Positions 52,713 to 61,233 of a stretch of DNA of 64,000 nucleotides are shown here, one piece after another. The notes beneath the pieces are model-generated. The model was not told where the DNA came from, did no database searches, and was given only the letters and a program-made list of their open reading frames with translations. The first letter of the stretch is position 1, and each line of letters opens with the position of its first letter. A program made the translations under genes and the position numbers. This DNA is from Sneathiella sp. (GTDB lineage: Bacteria > Pseudomonadota > Alphaproteobacteria > Sneathiellales > Sneathiellaceae): the NCBI GenBank assembly GCA_002706985.1, contig PAKP01000087.1, positions 28,256 to 92,255 of the forward strand, read 5' to 3'.

Positions 52713-54029
52713 TTAAGACCCGTTTGCATCTTCAAATTTACGGAGAAGAACATCACCGCGACTGACCGCTTCATCCATAGCGTCAGAGGGGGTTTTGCTC
52801 TCATTCCAGATCGCTTCCATCTCTTCATTGATGACATCGCGAATCTGGACAAAATTACCAAACCGGATTCCGCGGGAATTCGGCGTCGGTGTGTTCAGGC
52901 TCAGCTGTTTGATAGCCGTATCCGTACCCGGGTTTTCCTTGTAAAAGCCCTGTTCCTTGGACAATTCATACGCAGGAGTTGTGATCGGAACATAGCCGGT
53001 TTCCTGATGCCACCATGCCTGCACTTCAGGTGAGGACAGATAGGTCATGAATTCAGCGACACCTTTATACTCTTCATCCGGCTTGCCGCGCAGCACCCAT
53101 AGGGTGGCGCCGCCGATGATGGAGTTTTGCGGCTTCTCAATGACATCCGGATAGTAGGGGAGCATCGTCTGACCGAAGTTGAACTTGGCCTGGCTCTTGA
53201 TCGATCCGTAATAGGCCGAAGAGTTCATCCACATGCCGCATTCACCATTGGTAAACATCGGAAGGCTGTCACCACGACGACCGCCATACTGGAACAGCTT
53301 GTCCTTGTGCCAGTTCTGCAGGTTCGTCATATGCATCTTGACGGTATCGTTATTGAATTCAAACTTGGTGTTGGTGCCTTTGAAGCCGTTTTCTTCGGTG
53401 CCCATGGGAATATTGTGCCAGGCACTGAAGTTCTCAACCATTACCCAGGACTGCCAACCAAATGAGAAACCACATTTATAGCCCGCAGCCAGCAGCTTGT
53501 CGGAGGCATCCTTCACTTCCGGCCAGGTTTCCGGAATCTTTGTGACACCCGCTTTATCCAGCGCATCCTTGTTGTACCACATAACAGGAGTGGAGCTGTT
53601 GAACGGCATCGACAGAAGTTCACCGTCCGAAGTCTGATAATAGCTGATCACGGCCGGCAGGTAGACCGATTTGTCGAATGGCTCGCCAGCGTCGTTCATC
53701 ATTTCCTCGACCGGATAGACAGCACCCTTGGCCGCCATCATTGTCGCCGTACCAACCTCAAAGACCTGCACGATATGTGGCTGTTTCTTGGCACGGAAGG
53801 CGGCGATTGCCGCCGTCATGGTTTCCGTGTAGTTACCCTTGAAGGTAGGGACGACTTTATAGTCGGATTGGGTCGCGTTGAAGTCTTCCGCGATCTTGTT
53901 GACCCGCTCACCATTGGTGCCGCCCATTGCGTGCCACCATTGAATCTCGGTGACGGCCGAAGCGACACCGGTTCCGCTCATAAAGGCGGCCAACGCCGCC
54001 GGTAGAACTAGTTTTTTGAATATAGACAT
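52713..54029 (-). CDS. ugpB: sn-Glycerol-3-phosphate binding protein UgpB
   Basis: A 438-residue periplasmic binding protein. The signal peptide is cleaved near ASA-VTE, then EIQWWHAMGGTNGERVNKIAEDFN in order, the UgpB hallmark. Later FNSSTPVMWYNKDAL and WQSWVMVENFSAWHN also match. It is the first gene of ugpBAEC and has a Pho-box and a TATACT -10 upstream, so induction by phosphate starvation is expected. Confidence 0.93.
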   Translation of the reverse strand: MSIFKKLVLPAALAAFMSGTGVASAVTEIQWWHAMGGTNGERVNKIAEDFNATQSDYKVVPTFKGNYTETMTAAIAAFRAKKQPHIVQVFEVGTATMMAAKGAVYPVEEMMNDAGEPFDKSVYLPAVISYYQTSDGELLSMPFNSSTPVMWYNKDALDKAGVTKIPETWPEVKDASDKLLAAGYKCGFSFGWQSWVMVENFSAWHNIPMGTEENGFKGTNTKFEFNNDTVKMHMTNLQNWHKDKLFQYGGRRGDSLPMFTNGECGMWMNSSAYYGSIKSQAKFNFGQTMLPYYPDVIEKPQNSIIGGATLWVLRGKPDEEYKGVAEFMTYLSSPEVQAWWHQETGYVPITTPAYELSKEQGFYKENPGTDTAIKQLSLNTPTPNSRGIRFGNFVQIRDVINEEMEAIWNESKTPSDAMDEAVSRGDVLLRKFEDANGS

Positions 54030-54124
54030 AATGTTTCCCTATAGGTTGTTTATAAAACACCGCCTATGACGATGCCCGAATCTGATTTCTTTCTGTCAGG
54101 AGGCAACCCGTCCCCTCCCGATAG

Positions 54125-54167
54125 AGTATAGGTATTTGCCCGACCTTCAATGACGGTTTAATGACAG
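54125..54167 (-). promoter_or_regulatory. Pho-box and -10 element of ugpB
   Basis: Read on the minus strand: CTGTCAT-TAAA-CCGTCAT-TGAA (54167-54146), a near-perfect PhoB site with 11-bp period, then 15 nt, then TATACT (54130-54125). A weak third half-site GGTCGGG continues the period. The predicted leader to the ugpB start at 54029 is about 90 nt. No other -35 is evident, as expected for PhoB-dependent promoters. Confidence 0.85.
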
Positions 54168-54276
54168 CGCTAAAATCTATCTCAAGATTCCACAATTTGC
54201 GCGACTAATGATAATCTTGCGGAATAACTCCATAACATCGTATTATGGGAATGCCGAATGAAGAAGGGCTGAGGGA

Positions 54277-55173
54277 ATGAATCGTCTACGACAACTTGAA
54301 GCATTTCGGGCTGTCATGATTGCTGGCGGTGTCACATCGGCGGCCAACATTCTCAACATTTCCCAGCCCGCCGTCAGCCGACTGATTGCCAGTCTGGAAA
54401 AAGCCCTAAAAATTCCCCTTTTTGATAGACGGCAAGGGCGGCTTCATCCCACTTCGGAAGCGGAATTTCTCTATAGCGAGGTCGATCGCGCGATCGCAAA
54501 CCTAGACCATGTGGCGCAACTTGCTGCGGATATTCGCAATCAGAAAGCCGGTCACCTCCGCATTGCCTGCCTTCCTGGCTTCGCGACATCCCTCTTGCCC
54601 AAAGTTGTCGCGGAATTCCTGGCAGAACGCCCCGATGTGACCATGTCAATTCAGACCCGAAGTTCGGCACGGGTGCGCGAATGGATCGCGGCACAACAAT
54701 ATGATATAGGGATCGCAGACGAGTTTGAAGGACACAGTGCCGTCAACCATGAATCAGTCATTATCCGGACCGTTTGTGCACTTTCCAGCCGCCATCCTCT
54801 TGCCAGCAAACAAGTGATTACGCCCAAAGATCTTGATGGCATACCGATGATCGTTCAGGACCGGCAAAACCGGTTCTACCATGCCGTAAAATCTGCTTTC
54901 GACACGGCCGGCGCCGTTCTAAACCATCGGGTTGAAGTGCGTCAATTCGCAACGGCCTGCCTGCTGGCGGAACAGGAAGCCGGCATCGCCATCGTCAGTT
55001 CAATTGATGCGGCAGAATATGTCGGGCGCGGGCTGGTAACCCGGACATTCGAGCCTCAGCTCCCTTTCCAGCTTGATATTCTATACCCCAAATTCCATCC
55101 GCGCTCTCTCTTGATGCAGGAATTCATCGTGCAGTTCCGTGAAAGTCTGGCCCCCTTCATTCTCACGGATTAG
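54277..55173 (+). CDS. LysR family transcriptional regulator
   Basis: A 298-residue LysR protein. HTH at residues 1-60 (LRQLEAFRAVMIAGGVTSAA, LNISQPAVSRLIASLEKAL), then a periplasmic-binding-like effector domain (GHLRIACLPGFATSLLPKVV, LLAEQEAGIAIVSS). It is divergent from ugpB across about 250 bp and could have a separate target; nothing ties it to the Ugp system apart from position. Confidence 0.92.
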   Translation: MNRLRQLEAFRAVMIAGGVTSAANILNISQPAVSRLIASLEKALKIPLFDRRQGRLHPTSEAEFLYSEVDRAIANLDHVAQLAADIRNQKAGHLRIACLPGFATSLLPKVVAEFLAERPDVTMSIQTRSSARVREWIAAQQYDIGIADEFEGHSAVNHESVIIRTVCALSSRHPLASKQVITPKDLDGIPMIVQDRQNRFYHAVKSAFDTAGAVLNHRVEVRQFATACLLAEQEAGIAIVSSIDAAEYVGRGLVTRTFEPQLPFQLDILYPKFHPRSLLMQEFIVQFRESLAPFILTD

Positions 55174-55242
55174 GCCCGCCAATCAATTTAGTTGACAAAA
55201 TCCAATACTTTATTGTCACATGACAAATAAATGGAGGATAGC

Positions 55243-56166
55243 ATGGCCATATCTGAAACCCGCATCGATGCAATCAGGGAGTTCAACCGCTTTTATACCA
55301 AGCAGGTGGGGGCGCTCAATGAAGGGCTCCTCAAAAGTCCCTTTTCGCTGACTGAAATGCGTATCCTCTATGAACTTAACTTCGGAGAAAAGCTAACGGC
55401 CGGCGATCTGGTCAAAAGCCTGTCTCTTGATCCAGCATACCTCAGCCGCCTGCTCAAGAAATTCAAAACTGCCGGATTGCTTGAGACCATCAGGAGCGAG
55501 ACGGACGGACGGCAGCGTGTACTCGCCCTGACCAAGGAAGGCAGGCGCGTCTTTGCGCCCTATGTGAAAGCGTCCCGTGATGAAGTGGCCGCGATGCTTG
55601 CCCCGCTCTCGGACAATGAACAGGCGCGTCTCGTCTCGTCCATGCAGGAAATTCTCTCTATTCTGGACACCGAAAATGAAAAAGCTGACCCGGTCATTAT
55701 CCGGGCCCACCGTCCGGGCGATATCGGCTGGGTTATTCATCGTCATGGCACACTCTATGCGCAGGAGTATGGATTTGACGAGAGTTTTGAAGGTCTCGTG
55801 GCCAAGGTGGCTGGTGATTTTCTTCAAGAGCATGATCCCGCATATGAGCATTGCTGGATTGCTGAGAAAAATAGTGTAATTCTCGGCTCTGTCTTTCTGG
55901 TGAAAAAGGACAAGACCACAGCGCAACTGCGATTGCTCTATGTTGAGCCAACCGCGCGTGGTCTCGGCGTGGGCCGCAAGCTTGTTGATGAATGCATCTC
56001 CTTTGCCCGTCGCAAGCAATACAAAACGCTTACCCTCTGGACCAACAGTATTCTCCATGCCGCCATCCATATATATGAAGAAGCAGGCTTCAAACTCATG
56101 GATGAAGAGCCCCATCACAGCTTCGGCCAGGATCTTATCGGGCAAAACTGGGACCTCGAACTATGA
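55243..56166 (+). CDS. MarR-GNAT fusion regulator/acetyltransferase
   Basis: A 307-residue two-domain protein. Residues about 10-145 are a MarR winged helix (FSLTEMRILYELN, LSLDPAYLSRLLKKFKTAGL, SETDGRQRVLALTKEGR). Residues about 150-305 are a GNAT domain with acetyl-CoA loop EPTARGLGVGRKLVDECI. Fusions of this type occur widely in proteobacteria; their targets are unknown. ATG 55243 follows GGAGG by 5 nt, whereas the in-frame ATG 55231 overlaps that site. It overlaps the EamA gene by 4 nt (ATGA). Confidence 0.92.
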   Translation: MAISETRIDAIREFNRFYTKQVGALNEGLLKSPFSLTEMRILYELNFGEKLTAGDLVKSLSLDPAYLSRLLKKFKTAGLLETIRSETDGRQRVLALTKEGRRVFAPYVKASRDEVAAMLAPLSDNEQARLVSSMQEILSILDTENEKADPVIIRAHRPGDIGWVIHRHGTLYAQEYGFDESFEGLVAKVAGDFLQEHDPAYEHCWIAEKNSVILGSVFLVKKDKTTAQLRLLYVEPTARGLGVGRKLVDECISFARRKQYKTLTLWTNSILHAAIHIYEEAGFKLMDEEPHHSFGQDLIGQNWDLEL

Positions 56167-57047
56167 CACGCGAGCAGCTGGCGCTGGTTGCCGCCGCCGG
56201 CAGCGGTGTCGTGGTTGGTGCGGCAACAGTCGCAACCGGTTCCATTGTCGGAGACATCGGCCCGATTACCATTGCCTTTGTCCGTTACCTGATCGGCGCC
56301 TTACTGCTCCTGCCTCTTGCGTTGCGAATTACATGGATAGCGGTCACGCCGCGCGCCATGGTCGGCATATTGCTATTCGGCGTATTTCAGTTTGCAGTGC
56401 TGATCATCCTGCTGAATTTCTCCGTCATATATATCGCCGCAGGCCTCGCCGTTCTGATATTCGCCAGCCTGCCGCTGCTGACGATGGCCATTGCAATCCT
56501 GCTTGGTCGCGAAGCCTTTACCTATCGCAAATTGATCGGCATTTTACTCACTCTGGTTGGTGTGGGGTTCGCCGTTGGTGCCAGTGCCTTCACGGGTGAT
56601 ATCAACGCCGCAGGATGGCTTGGTATCGGCGCCGCCTTTTCAAGCGCGCTGGTCGGCGCGCTGTGCTCCGTGCTCTACAGCGCCCACATGCCACGATATC
56701 CGACGCTTCAAATCAGTACGATGGCAATGGGCTCCGCCGTTGTCTTTCTGTTCGGTCTCGCCATTATGGAAGGCATGATTGATGCGATAACCGGGTTTTC
56801 TATGAATACATGGCTTATTCTTCTTTTCATCGGGTTTTCAAGCGCGGTTGGCTACTTTTGCTGGCTATTCGCGCTGTCACATATTCCTGCTTCAAATGTA
56901 ACCGTTTTCCTGGGCCTCAGCCCGGTCGTTGCCGCTGTACTAGGGGCAATCTTCATTGCACAGCCTCTGTCACTTGAAGATTTAGTTGGGGCCGGATTTG
57001 TCATCGTCGGCCTGGTTATTTCGTTATGGCGTCGTGAAGCGCTCTAG
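56163..57047 (+). CDS. EamA/DMT family exporter
   Basis: A 294-residue membrane protein with ten helices in two EamA repeats (first repeat GSIVGDIGPITIAFVRYLIG, second GALCSVLYSAHMPRYPTLQI and FSSAVGYFCWLFALSHIPAS). Drug/metabolite exporters of this type move amino acids or small metabolites. Its ATG overlaps the stop of the MarR-GNAT gene, so that protein probably controls or modifies the exported compound. Confidence 0.9.
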   Translation: MTREQLALVAAAGSGVVVGAATVATGSIVGDIGPITIAFVRYLIGALLLLPLALRITWIAVTPRAMVGILLFGVFQFAVLIILLNFSVIYIAAGLAVLIFASLPLLTMAIAILLGREAFTYRKLIGILLTLVGVGFAVGASAFTGDINAAGWLGIGAAFSSALVGALCSVLYSAHMPRYPTLQISTMAMGSAVVFLFGLAIMEGMIDAITGFSMNTWLILLFIGFSSAVGYFCWLFALSHIPASNVTVFLGLSPVVAAVLGAIFIAQPLSLEDLVGAGFVIVGLVISLWRREAL

Positions 57048-57246
57048 GCCTGCTGCGCCGCCTAAGGCACATCAGATATTGACTAATGCTCTTAAACATT
57101 CATCAAGATTAATAGTTTTATTAACCATTCTATGGTAGGCAATGTTCGCTTACTTCGAGAGAATGAACGTATTATGGGCGCCCCAAGACTCAACAACGCA
57201 ATTGCCCAAAACTGTAAGAGTACCAGTTACGAAGGAAATGTCGTAA

Positions 57247-59004
57247 ATGTCAAGAATTGCCAATTTGGCTGCATCCTCCACACTCATCTTTATGGCAGTT
57301 CTTCTGATGTTGAGCAGAATTCCGATTCAGGGTTTCGTACAGCCTATCCCGCTAGTGGTTGCATCTGCAGTGCTGGTCACTTTTGCCATAAGAATGATCG
57401 ACGGGCATAAATCTTCCCTCATCGCTTTGATCTCGATCTTTGGATTTTGCCTGCTAATGGCAATGTGGGGCTTTGCTACACAAATTTTCTACCCGGCAGG
57501 ACATGACGGATTTGGATATCACCTCACGGCAATATGGGATCTGGCTGCTGGCTGGAATCCGTTTTTCTCATCCCACAACAATATTTGGGTGGATTCATAT
57601 CCTTCTGGATATTGGGCGCTCCAAGGTTTTATTGTCTCTACAACAGGACTACCCCTATCTGGCCAGGGCCTTATCATAGGTCTAATGGTCGTATTGGCGT
57701 TTCAGGCCTATGCATTCTTTATGGATCGCATCAGTCCGTTACTGCCGTCTCATCAAAATATCATCAGTTTGTTTTTTGCCGCATTAATTGTCTGCAACCC
57801 AGCCATCGTCACCCAAATACAAACGCACTATGTTGATGCGCCTCTATACTTATTTGGATCTTCCTTACTGTTTTTGTTGATCATGGACATGCATAGGGAA
57901 AGCTGGATTTCCCGATGGGCCGCAGTCAGCTGTATTATATTGGCGGTAAACACCAAAACCAGCGCCCTATATTTCACCCCTCTTATAATTTTCGGTGGTT
58001 TTGTTGTAGAAATCTATTTTGGAGCCAAGGAAACCGGGCTTGTTCGACAAACTTTTCAATGGATAAGAGCCAAAGGAATTCTTTACGCTTTAGCCGGTAT
58101 TTTTGCCATTCTTGTCGTTGGTTACAAACCTTATGTTACGAATGTTCTGGATCACGACACGTTGCTTTATCCAAATTCCGACCGGATCATGAAGGGAAAC
58201 ACGCCTGTAAACGTTCAGGACCCGATGCCCGGCCCGATGAAGTTTCTGTATGGCGTTCTTGCTCGTACAGAACACAACAGATATGGAATCCCGACTGAAG
58301 CGCCGATCCATCTCAAAATTCCAGGAAGCTTTGAGCTAAAGGAGTTTTATGCGCCGGATTACGATACGAGAAGAGGCGGTTTCGGGCCCCTGTTTAGTCT
58401 GGCTCTCATCGGCTCTATTTTGCTCTTGCTGATAGGGCGCTTGTCCGCAGCCAAGGCAGCCCCCAGTTCATCAATGCGTGAAGGAGACAGCATTGCAATT
58501 TATGGATTGATATTGCTTGGCATCACTATTTTCTTTCCGGAGCCATGGTGGGCAAGATATGTCCCCTTTCTATGGCTGACGCCTATCCTGTTTGTCGTAG
58601 CTGTCTTATGCTTTGCTTCAAATGTCCGGAAGATGTCTGTTTTTATGTCGATAACAATGGCCATTACTGTCTTATCTCTAATCGGCTGTGTCTTGTCCGG
58701 TGCCTTGGGATCGGCACGGCAACATATAAAAACATACGAGCGGTTTGCGTCACTGGAACGGATGAAGTCTGCTCCAGTAGTGGAGCTCTTCGAGATAAAG
58801 GACACCAGAGTGTTTTCAGACTATCAGTCCAAATCACAGTCAGACGCAGACATAGTTTATGCCGAAATACTTGGAAGTGAGGGCATAAATACGAAGATTG
58901 TCACAGAATTTGATCCCGATAGATGTCGCGCTTCTGGCTATTTCTTCGGCGGTATCATTTGGTGTATCCCGAAGGCTAAGGATCCTAGCGTCCAAAATGA
59001 ATAA
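57247..59004 (+). CDS. Uncharacterised GT-C-like polytopic membrane protein, paralog 1
   Basis: A 585-residue membrane protein with about 11-12 hydrophobic helices. The first large extracytoplasmic loop has GHDGFGYHLTAIWD (residues 85-98), GWNPF and HNNIWVDSYPSGYW (110-123). Later motifs are GYKPYVTNVLDHD, DTRRGGFGP and PEPWWARYVPF. The C-terminal soluble tail ends with two Cys (CRASGYFFGGIIWC). The acidic loop after helix 2-3 resembles GT-C glycosyltransferases that use lipid-linked sugars. I do not recognise a named family. It begins at ATG 57247; GAAGGA lies upstream. Confidence 0.75.
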   Translation: MSRIANLAASSTLIFMAVLLMLSRIPIQGFVQPIPLVVASAVLVTFAIRMIDGHKSSLIALISIFGFCLLMAMWGFATQIFYPAGHDGFGYHLTAIWDLAAGWNPFFSSHNNIWVDSYPSGYWALQGFIVSTTGLPLSGQGLIIGLMVVLAFQAYAFFMDRISPLLPSHQNIISLFFAALIVCNPAIVTQIQTHYVDAPLYLFGSSLLFLLIMDMHRESWISRWAAVSCIILAVNTKTSALYFTPLIIFGGFVVEIYFGAKETGLVRQTFQWIRAKGILYALAGIFAILVVGYKPYVTNVLDHDTLLYPNSDRIMKGNTPVNVQDPMPGPMKFLYGVLARTEHNRYGIPTEAPIHLKIPGSFELKEFYAPDYDTRRGGFGPLFSLALIGSILLLLIGRLSAAKAAPSSSMREGDSIAIYGLILLGITIFFPEPWWARYVPFLWLTPILFVVAVLCFASNVRKMSVFMSITMAITVLSLIGCVLSGALGSARQHIKTYERFASLERMKSAPVVELFEIKDTRVFSDYQSKSQSDADIVYAEILGSEGINTKIVTEFDPDRCRASGYFFGGIIWCIPKAKDPSVQNE

Positions 59005-59129
59005 ATATATTCTGAATATTTAAAAATTAGCCTCTTTTTACGTCATTGAAAGATAGAGGTTAGAAGCACAGATTAATCGCTACTCACGTACGATATTATC
59101 GTGACATAGCGTATTTGGAGTAAATAACG

Positions 59130-60920
59130 TTGCAACCAGAATACTCTCAGAAATTAAGCCGCCTTATCAGCATTGGTGCGACTTCAGTTTTTCTGTTTTT
59201 AGCGATCCTGTTGATAGTCAGCAAGATGACTGTATGGGGCAATATTCCGCCCGCGGTTGATATCTTTATTTCTTCAATTCTGACACTTTGTCTGGTTTAT
59301 TTTCATGGCGGTCTTAGTTCAATAAGAACCGCATTGATCTCCATTCTTCTATTCTTCCTTTTTATATTCCTTTGGGCCTCTGTTACATCCCCATTATATT
59401 CACCTGGCGATGACGAATATGCCTATCACCTGCCTGCAATATGGGACTTTGCAAAAGGTTGGAATCCGCTTCTCAGTCCACACAACAATATTTGGGTTGA
59501 TTCCTATCCGAATGGCTACTGGGCATTACAATCCTACATCGTTGCCTTGACCGGAAATCTGTTGTCGGGTCAATCCCTCATGGTTAGCCTTATGGTAACC
59601 ACCGCCATTCTCACTTTCGGTTTTCTACGCGAACAGCTATCGGGCATCACTCCGAAATATTCAAATCTGATTTCACTTGTGCTGGCGGGTATCATCGTCG
59701 GAAATCCGATAGTACTGACACAAATTCTAACTCACTATACAGACGCTCCCTTGTATCTTATGGGCTGCGCTCTTGTAATATTTCTAATGACAGATGTTTT
59801 ACGCACCAACCGTCTTGCAAAATGGGGAGTTATTAGCTGCATTATCCTGCTCGTCAATACAAAGACTGCGAATTTGTACTATGTTCCAATCATCGTCATT
59901 GGCGGGTTTATAATGGATTTAGTCGTCAACAGATCAGAGGCAAATCTTACCAAGCGAGGCTTTAATTGGATCATCTCTAAGGGAGTTATCTACGGAGCAG
60001 TTTTCGTTCTGGCAGTCGTCATTATCGGCTACAAACCTTATATTACCAACATGCAGGATCATCTCGCATTTATGTATCCGGCCATTAACGAAATTATGAG
60101 TTCAAATATTCCGAACAACGTTAAAAATGTTTCGTCACCGGTGAAATTCTTTTACGGGGTTTTTGGCGAAACCGGACCAACTCGCTGGCCATATCCCTTT
60201 GATTCCCAAATTTACCTCAAAATTCCGGGAACATTCAATATTGAAGAATTCAAATATCTTCGTTTCGATACTCGACGCGGTGGTTTCGGACCTTTTTTTA
60301 GCCTGGCACTCATAACTTCAATAATTGCCTTTATCAGCTGTCGATTGGTTTGTGTCCGTGATCCAAGAGACTCAGAACTCCGCCGGGGAGACGGCATCGC
60401 TGTACTTGCCGCCATACTGCTTCTTATGTCCATGTTTTTCCCGGAGTCCTGGTGGGCACGATATATACCCTTCGCATGGCTCAGTGTCGTTTTATTTTTT
60501 ATTGCAACATTATTCCTTAATTGCCGAGACAAGGCTTTGGTATTTTTGCGAGCACTGCAATTATTGGCTTTGCTGTCGTTTATGCTGTGTATACTGGCTG
60601 GCATTACAGGCGCCGCACGACAATTGGTGAGAGTGGACAGGCTGACAAGCTCGATTATCGCCGAGAAAGACTTTCCTGAAATTAAAAGTTATATTGAAAC
60701 AGACAATCGAATAACTCTTGATCATCAATCAAAATCGGTGACTGACGCCGTAAGCGTATGGGGCACGTTGCTGAGGAGAGAAGGGGTAAATCTGCGCCCA
60801 ACGGGAGAACAGCCGTTGCAGAACCTGGATGAATGCCATAGCGCCGGGTGGTTGGAAGGGCTTGTTTTTTGGTGTGCACCAAAAACGACCGATAAACTAT
60901 CTACTGAAGAAAGTAACTAG
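59130..60920 (+). CDS. Uncharacterised GT-C-like polytopic membrane protein, paralog 2
   Basis: A 596-residue paralog of the preceding protein. Conserved parts: GDDEYAYHLPAIWD, HNNIWVDSYPNGYW, GYKPYITNMQDH, DTRRGGFGPFFSLALI and PESWWARYIPF; the tail ends CHSAGWLEGLVFWC. The loop motif here is DDE rather than HDG, closer to the classical acidic GT-C pattern. TTG at 59130 is the likely start (GGAG 9 nt upstream); the next in-frame ATG would remove the first helix. It is separated from paralog 1 by 125 bp. Confidence 0.72.
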   Translation: MQPEYSQKLSRLISIGATSVFLFLAILLIVSKMTVWGNIPPAVDIFISSILTLCLVYFHGGLSSIRTALISILLFFLFIFLWASVTSPLYSPGDDEYAYHLPAIWDFAKGWNPLLSPHNNIWVDSYPNGYWALQSYIVALTGNLLSGQSLMVSLMVTTAILTFGFLREQLSGITPKYSNLISLVLAGIIVGNPIVLTQILTHYTDAPLYLMGCALVIFLMTDVLRTNRLAKWGVISCIILLVNTKTANLYYVPIIVIGGFIMDLVVNRSEANLTKRGFNWIISKGVIYGAVFVLAVVIIGYKPYITNMQDHLAFMYPAINEIMSSNIPNNVKNVSSPVKFFYGVFGETGPTRWPYPFDSQIYLKIPGTFNIEEFKYLRFDTRRGGFGPFFSLALITSIIAFISCRLVCVRDPRDSELRRGDGIAVLAAILLLMSMFFPESWWARYIPFAWLSVVLFFIATLFLNCRDKALVFLRALQLLALLSFMLCILAGITGAARQLVRVDRLTSSIIAEKDFPEIKSYIETDNRITLDHQSKSVTDAVSVWGTLLRREGVNLRPTGEQPLQNLDECHSAGWLEGLVFWCAPKTTDKLSTEESN

Positions 60921-61233
60921 CCTTTCACTGCTCCCGAGTCATGGTTTCTGAAATAAACCGACGATCTGAATAAGTTAGTTAGGCCCAGTGCAAAGATATT
61001 GCCCTCTATACCTGGCCAATTTTTCAAGGGTCGGCTAATTGTAAAAAAGCTGTATTGTTGTGAACTTTCCTTCCAATCGTCAAATATTCCCTTTAGTTTA
61101 AAATTAACCATTTTAAGGCAAATATTGCGCTTTAAGAATCACGAATTGTCGCTTTGCCAATCGAACTCTGCCCTCAATACGGAGGATAGAGAAGCACTAA
61201 GTATAATAGGTAAGTTTTGTGGGTTTGGATTTG
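60921..61233. other. Non-coding gap between paralogs 2 and 3
   Basis: About 310 bp with no credible gene. I see no clear hairpin with a T-tract, and no strong promoter pair can be named by eye. A plus-strand frame running from 60999 into the next gene is out of frame with it and has no protein-like character. Confidence 0.4.

Noticed and set aside
55393..56145. 250-codon minus-strand frame opposite the MarR-GNAT gene
   Set aside because: Shadow of a protein with two well-defined domains.
57132..57410. 92-codon frame overlapping the start of GT-C-like paralog 1
   Set aside because: Out of frame with the conserved gene and without similarity to anything. The conserved start at 57247 and its Shine-Dalgarno explain the region.
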